64,000 bases of DNA, taken from NCBI RefSeq assembly GCF_018812025.1, contig NC_063054.1:4197433-4261432 (forward strand). Reading direction: 5' to 3'. The stretch is from Megalobrama amblycephala. Taxonomy: Eukaryota > Chordata > Actinopteri > Cypriniformes > Xenocyprididae. Numbering within the stretch: position 1 is the stretch's first letter; the number at the start of each line of letters is the position of its first letter. The notes under the pieces are model-generated. The model was not told the DNA's origin. It did not search any database and saw only the letters and a program-made list of their open reading frames with translations. This document shows positions 58,663 through 64,000 of the stretch, piece by piece. The translations under genes were made by a program, and so were the position numbers.

Positions 58663-59510
58663 TAATTTAATATTTCTGCCAAAATTTCAAAATGTACATT
58701 TTTCTCTTTTTATGCATAATGTAATGTGCAAAGAGAACCACAGGTGGTTTATGTTTCACAGAACCAAGATATGCTGTTGTTGTAATATTAGCTATAAAAA
58801 CAGGACAGTTTTGAGTATCATTGTTTGTTGAAGCTGCTGTGCTGCTAGAGACTAACAACTAACTCTTGCTTGGATATACTCTTCTGTACTGTATGTTCAT
58901 TTTTTTGTTCTTTATTGTCATTTTCTTGCCATCTTCGCTTTATTTTTCAGGAAGCATCATTTTGCTTTGCTTCAGATAATGAGACGACACCCACTCTTGC
59001 ATTGCGTATTTGTCCATTTTGGGGGTGGAGCAGGGCTGTGTTTCAAACATCAACAGCGTTTCTCAGAAATCACTTACTACACCTTTAATCTTTACATAGC
59101 TTGATGTTGATCTTACTGAACTGCTGCAGTGGTTCCCGCAGGTTTCATTTCATGAATGCCGCAGCTGGGAATGGCTGCTTCCATTAACCCAGATACAAAC
59201 AGAACTTAGGCAGAGGCTTTCTGAATGAGTTTGTTAGGGAGTGCAGTATTTGCTGATTGAGCGCAATCCTGTGTGAGAATCCTGTTTTTTCCTTACAAGC
59301 AGTGAAGATCAAGGATAACTGAACAATTAGAAAAAAAGTAAATAAATATAAATAAATATATTATGATTATTTATTTAATTTGCCACAAAAATTACCAGGG
59401 ATGAGCTGATCCGATACTCTGTATCATTATCGGCTCCGATACTGCCATTCTTTGTCGGATCGGGTATCGGTCAGAGGAGACTGATCCAAATCTTTTCTGT
59501 GTTATTTTTA
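58663..59510. other. segmental-duplication arm, copy 2
   Basis: 58663-58948 matches 44140-44378; 59029-59500 matches 50078-50660. The 80 bp between (58949-59028) is absent at locus 1, where the chromovirus sits. This is the pre-insertion state of the site. Confidence 0.8.
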
Positions 59511-59921
59511 AGCCCCACAAAAGGGCTTAAAAATTAAAAATACTTAAAAATACTTGGACAATACTCAGAATTTTTGGTATCCAATCAGATCTGGCGTGTC
59601 CAAGAAAGACTGGTTTGGGTGTGACTGTGACTGTGACTTCAGGAATCTGGAAAGTTCACTTTTATAAAAGTGTCTAGGTTATTGTAGTTTAAATGTAAAG
59701 CCTTTCAAAGTCAATATTTGGTTGGTTAGCGTCAGAAAGTTAGTCCCTCTTGGTAGATGCTATATCCAGAAAACCAGTAAAATACTGCGGTAAAACTTTA
59801 ATAATAAATCTTTGACAATGAGAAACATGCCAATTTCACCAAATGTGTAGTGCGTCCTGTTTTTTCTGATTAGAACCAGAATCACTTATCACTTTTTCAA
59901 TTAATGGGTCAAACGGCTTTA

Positions 59922-60283
59922 CCCAGGTGAAAAAAAAAAGTACATTTCTATAATGTACTCAAAGTGTTCTATTTTCGTGCACTGATTAATATACTGAATG
60001 TACTATCTCTGTATTTAAAAAATGTATTTAGTTACCACTTATAGTACATTTAGTTTACTACAAGTGGTAACTAAATACATTTTTTAAATACAGAGATAGT
60101 ACATTAAAAGCACATTTTAGTTCAGATTTCATGCTGTCTCAAAACAGCACAGTTGAGTACACTTAGATGTTCTTAAGATTATCTTAAGAAGTACTAAAGA
60201 AGAATTTAGTATATTAAGTACAAAATTATTGCACGAAAATAGAGCACTTTAAGTACATTATTGGATTTTTTTTTCCACCTGGG
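59922..60283. mobile_element. 362-bp palindromic MITE, TA target
   Basis: Tips CCCAGGTG / CACCTGGG with TA on both sides (59920-59921, 60284-60285). The centre 'aagtggtaactaaatacatt' pairs with its inverse over more than 50 bp. Same family as 32771-33173. Confidence 0.8.
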
Positions 60284-60472
60284 TACAACAGGTGTGAATC
60301 AATTTGTGATTCAATCTGAATTATATGGACCATTCACACATGGACTGAATGGTTTCCAGTGCGTTCTCATGTAAAACACTGGATGACACTTCATAATAAA
60401 GAACAGATCACAGGTGGAAATTATAAAGTTTTTATTATCTCATAATGCTATAATAAAAAAAAACATACTATT

Positions 60473-60475
<3 letters not shown>

Positions 60476-60550
<75 letters not shown>
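60476..60550. repeat. GT microsatellite
   Basis: About 37 GT units. Further on, 60551-60913 has only an 'accggtat'-type repeat (about 60810-60950). Confidence 0.95.
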
Positions 60551-60913
60551 CAGTAACCTCAATAACAAGCCGAATCATTTCTCCAAATAGAAAGAACTGG
60601 ATTGATCAAAAATTCAAACAGAAAAACCCCCACAAAACAATTATTTGCTAAAATTAATTAAAATATTGTTGTAATTTACTGCCCCACTACCAAATCTTTA
60701 TAATTACAGATAAAAACATATCATTTATCCACTGTGTCAGGTGTCAGTGTTAAGGTGCAATATTGCCACCTGAGAGCTCAACCAGGTACTGGCACTGGAG
60801 TATTTACATGTCACGATATCATAAGCGTCCTATTCATTTTAAATATTGTGGTTACCGCCAATACCGGTATAATCGTCACACCCTAAATAAACACAATATC
60901 GATATTTAATGCT

Positions 60914-61714
60914 TTAAATATCACAGTTATCGACAATATCGGTATATTGCTGCACTCCTAATTGATACGGATTTGATATCATTGAGTTAAAAGCTCTTTT
61001 TGAATCTGATAATGATTCTGGTATCAGCTGTGACCCTGGCATTGCAAATGGGTTTGGTCGTGACCTTGGCATTGCATATGGGTTCGGTCGTGACCCTGGC
61101 ATTGCATATGAGTTCGGTAGTGGGACTGGCATTGCATATGGTCTCAGCTGTGTGCTTGGCACTATAAGGGGGTTCGGCTGTGTCTCTGTTATTGTGAAGG
61201 GACTGGTTGGTAATCCTAGCCTTTGGTATGGACTGGGTGGTGGCCCTGAAATCGTGACCAAGGAGCACGACTGTGGCACTGTAAAGGAAAGCAAAGATAT
61301 TAATGTCAAACAGTCAAGCAGTAATAAAAGCTTTGAAAACAAACCACTGACATATTTCATTACAGTTATTAGCTTGAATTAGTGACAATGAGGAAAACAA
61401 ACAAAGATTTACTCTGAATTTGTGTACCAGCTGGTTTAGAATATTGTACATCTATATAGCTTATACTGTAGATTTGAATAATCACATGATGAAAACAAAA
61501 TTGAAGGAATGATGAAAAAAAATTAATGAAGAAATCAAAAATAATTTTGTGCATTTTATTAGTAAGACTTACATTGTATGATCTCCTCAGTAGTGGAAAT
61601 GATCTCAATGTGTGTCACTATGGAAACCAACAGACATTTAAAGTATTATTTTTATGTAAAGAGAAAACTGATAAACTGATGTGTAAAGTCTTAGGTTTGT
61701 TAGATGCTTCACAG

Positions 61715-61769
<55 letters not shown>

Positions 61770-63474
61770 GGGCCTTAAAATGAACATCCACCAAGCGCCA
61801 AATGCTAGTAAAAATCTGCGTTGGCGAGTATATGCTAGAGTGTCACTTGCCAGCTGGCCAGTAACATTGTATGAACATGAACAAATGTGAACGACACTCA
61901 GGACAGCGCTGCATCGTAACGAAAGCTTAAGATTTGACAAGAAGAAGATTTGAAAGGGAGCTCATTTGTTTTGCGCAGTGTGCGGAAAGTTTTGTGCAAG
62001 CACACATCCGAGCGCTCGCCCAAACAACCGTGTCAGACAGAGCATGAATACTAAACTGAGCTCTCGTTCATGTCTTCTTGCAATTTAATGGACAAATTAA
62101 AAAAAAAATTGTCAAAAAAAATAGCGAGTATCCTAGTAAACATAGTCGTTATACAGGTCATTTTCAAGCCCCTTATAGAGTGCCCCAGGGATGACGCATT
62201 TTTGTAGGCAAAACCCGGAAGTGAGTTAGCATTTTAGGACTTCCGGTTCCAACGCCGTAAAGTCTATGGGTTTTTTGAATGGGTTTTTGCTAAATCGCCT
62301 GAAATAAGGTCTGTGGTAAACAAAGCCTCTAAATACTTTCACGTTTTGATCTATGACATAAAACACACCAGTTATAACCCACTTGTGATTTTTTAAACTT
62401 TTACTGTGTCTTAAAATCGGTGGTTGCTAACAAATTGCTAAAAGGGACTACTTCCTTTGGCGGGGACTTTAGACGTCATCATGACAAACAGGACATTTTG
62501 ACAGCATTTCTCATGAAAAAGTGGATAAGTATTCATAACAGCACAGATCATAATCAGCGAGCATGTTTTCTAAATAAAGTTTGAGGAAGCTTGGTGGTGA
62601 CGACGTTGATCTGCGACTGGTGTGCTGTAGTCTGTTTATAACCTACTGTTAGCTTTATCTGACTACTTTATTTAGGCTTCAAAATGTATAAATGTTGTGT
62701 TAACTTGTGAAGATTATCTTGATAGACAAAACGTGTAAGTGTCATAACCCTTTGTTAAACACAGAGCTTATTTTCTGCGATTTTCCAAAAGTCTATGGGA
62801 AAAATGCATAGGGAGGGAACCCGTGCCCCGCTAACTTCCGGGTTGGCCTACAAAAACACGTCATCCCTGGGGCACTCTATTATGACCTATATTTACGTTT
62901 TAAAGTCATGCACCCTCTAGCCGGCGTAAAAAATAATGACAGTATCGTGTTACGTCTGACTTCATGAAATGACGTATGACTGTCGTTACCGATCAAAATG
63001 CTTGTTCATTTAAAGGGTCATGAAACCCCAAAACACTTTTTTTGAGATGTAAACAGATATGTATAGGCTGCACATCATTGAAAACACTAAAGGTACTCAT
63101 TAATGTTATTCATAAGTGAAAAATAGTTATTTTTGCATTTTTCAGAGCGATTTCTGTCTTCCAGTTTGAAAAGCTGAGTCGGAGCAACGTCACAAAATCT
63201 GACGTCATTGTGTACTTTCGGCCCAAGTATGGGCATGGTCGAACATGCTGACGCAGACCGTTTCGAGCGATTCTCGACATATATTCATGACATAAAGCTC
63301 ATTTAATCCAATCACTGCGCTGTAGTATATGCATAAGATTATAATTGCGGTATTATGCATGAGGAAGTATCACTTTTCTCGCCTCGGTCTATTGTCATTC
63401 ACAGACATATCGTTGGTGTTCGTTTCTTCAGTTTTCCTGCGACGTGACCAGAGCAGAGGTTTGTGTGCATGTGG

Positions 63475-63520
<46 letters not shown>

Positions 63521-64000
63521 ATTTCCAAACATTCCTTCTGAATATTACTTTATATATTCCTTCTCCATTACTTTACCTTTATCAGATATCTTTTTTATCT
63601 CTTCTTTGCAGAAATCCTCAATTTTCGTTTTTAGCAGAAGGACAGATTTTCCCACATCATCATATAAGAGGTGCGAACTGGCAGTGATTCTGGGCACAAC
63701 AGTGGTTTTGGGAGGAACAGAGCAAGACTCGACACTCTACAGAAAGTCATTAGAAAAGACAACATTAGAAAAGAAAGACAAACAGCATTAAAATGAAGAC
63801 AGAGAAAACTGTCTTATGTTTTTCTCAAGCTGTTACCTGCAAGAAATTAATGTTGTCTGTGTGTGAAAGCTGCTCCAGCTCAGTGTTTCTTCTCCTCAGG
63901 TCTTCAATCTCCTGCTCCAGCTGTTTCAAGAGTTCTTCAACTCGACTCACAGCAGCATGTTCCTGATCTCTGATCAGCTGTGTCACCTCAGAGCGGCTTC
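60914..64000 (-). CDS. finTRIM-like gene, locus 3, 3' part (5' beyond window)
   Basis: The window edge cuts coiled-coil exon 3 (63837 upward, ending NINFLQ). Exon 4 is 63736-63577 (160 bp as in the paralogues; YDDVGKSVLLLKTKIEDFC). Linker exon 61617-61573 reads VTHIEIISTTEEIIQ, and last exon 61278-60914 follows a 'cctttacag' acceptor. Phases join without a stop. The 121-codon last exon begins LPQSCSLVTISGPPPSPYQ. It then has about ten-residue repeats of the type PNPYAMPGSR, and ends in SDSKRAFNSMISNPYQLGV plus a short repeat-derived end. No B30.2. RING and B-boxes must lie beyond 64000. The tail is the longest of the three loci. Confidence 0.65.
61020..61270. repeat. ~30-bp minisatellite coding for a proline-rich tail
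   Basis: Units 'ggcattgcatatgggttcgg' + 'tcgtgaccct' (30 bp, a multiple of three) keep the minus frame open as decapeptide repeats. The outer units are more diverged than the central three. Confidence 0.8.
61719..61762. repeat. TA microsatellite
   Basis: TA run in the locus 3 intron between exon 4 and the linker. A second TA run lies at 63477-63518. Confidence 0.95.
62178..62877. mobile_element. 700-bp TA-target MITE, copy B
   Basis: Same TIRs as 35139-35870 (GAGTGCCCCAGGGATGACG), TA at 62176-62177 and 62878-62879, and nearly identical interior with a few small deletions. Lies in an intron of TRIM locus 3. Confidence 0.88.
63015..63310 (+). repeat. TTAA-type repeat fragment, 'agggtcatgaaacccc' end
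   Basis: TTAA at 63010-63013 is followed by 'agggtcatgaaacccc'. The interior has 'gtcacaaaatctgacgtca'. The right end is not found before the exon 4 region. Confidence 0.5.

Overview
The window is vertebrate nuclear DNA, almost certainly from a cyprinid (carp/barb/minnow-type) teleost. The evidence is GT-AG split genes, finTRIM-type RING/B-box/coiled-coil genes in tandem, a stonustoxin-like gene of the kind common in non-venomous fish, an opsin-family receptor exon, many Tc1, hAT and TTAA-target DNA transposons, chromodomain Ty3/gypsy and Rex1-like elements, and AT-rich spacers with TA, GT and GA microsatellites. There is one scaffold gap of exactly 1000 N (20153-21152). I recognise no tRNA, rRNA, CRISPR or operon structure.

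Layout. 1-15.6 kb is transposon-dominated: a minus-strand LTR-linked ORF built from 18-bp repeats (1403-3569), a solo LTR with 5-bp target duplication (4619-5073), a LINE endonuclease scrap, a dead Tc1 copy, a 2.66-kb element with 330-bp inverted termini (8014-10675), a MITE with 3-bp duplication (13362-14065) and a Penelope-like fragment. 15.67-17.68 kb holds a stonustoxin-like (SNTX) gene, two coding exons visible, with an in-frame stop ahead of a fibronectin III segment. 18.46-19.61 kb is a second, plus-strand copy of the LTR-linked repeat ORF. After the gap, 21153-21767 is the last exon of an opsin-type receptor. 22.2-42 kb is again mobile DNA: a Tc1 copy with one nonsense codon, a 718-bp foldback, TTAA elements, and a hAT element (32689-35897) with an 8-bp duplication and three nested insertions.

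39.6-64 kb is a minus-strand cluster of three finTRIM-like genes. Locus 1 (40032-43676) has an open frame through six inferred exons. Locus 2 (53322-57161) has lost a RING cysteine and carries an 11-bp frameshifting deletion. Locus 3 (60914 to beyond 64000) enters from the right edge. In all three, the coiled-coil exons are followed by a short linker exon and then a small exon starting TTG in the spliced frame. That exon encodes an unrelated tail, and no B30.2 domain is visible. Loci 1 and 2 with their upstream DNA are a segmental duplication. Each copy later received its own insertion of the same chromovirus family: a nearly full element (44379-50077, missing its 5' LTR) and a solo LTR (58219-58648). 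The chromovirus gag was in turn split by a TTAA transposon.

The host genes suggest an innate-immune tandem array (TRIM, with an ISRE-like site upstream of locus 2), an SNTX-like gene and a light-receptor gene. They are not functionally linked to one another. Exon joins come from splice motifs and phase only; no transcript evidence was available.
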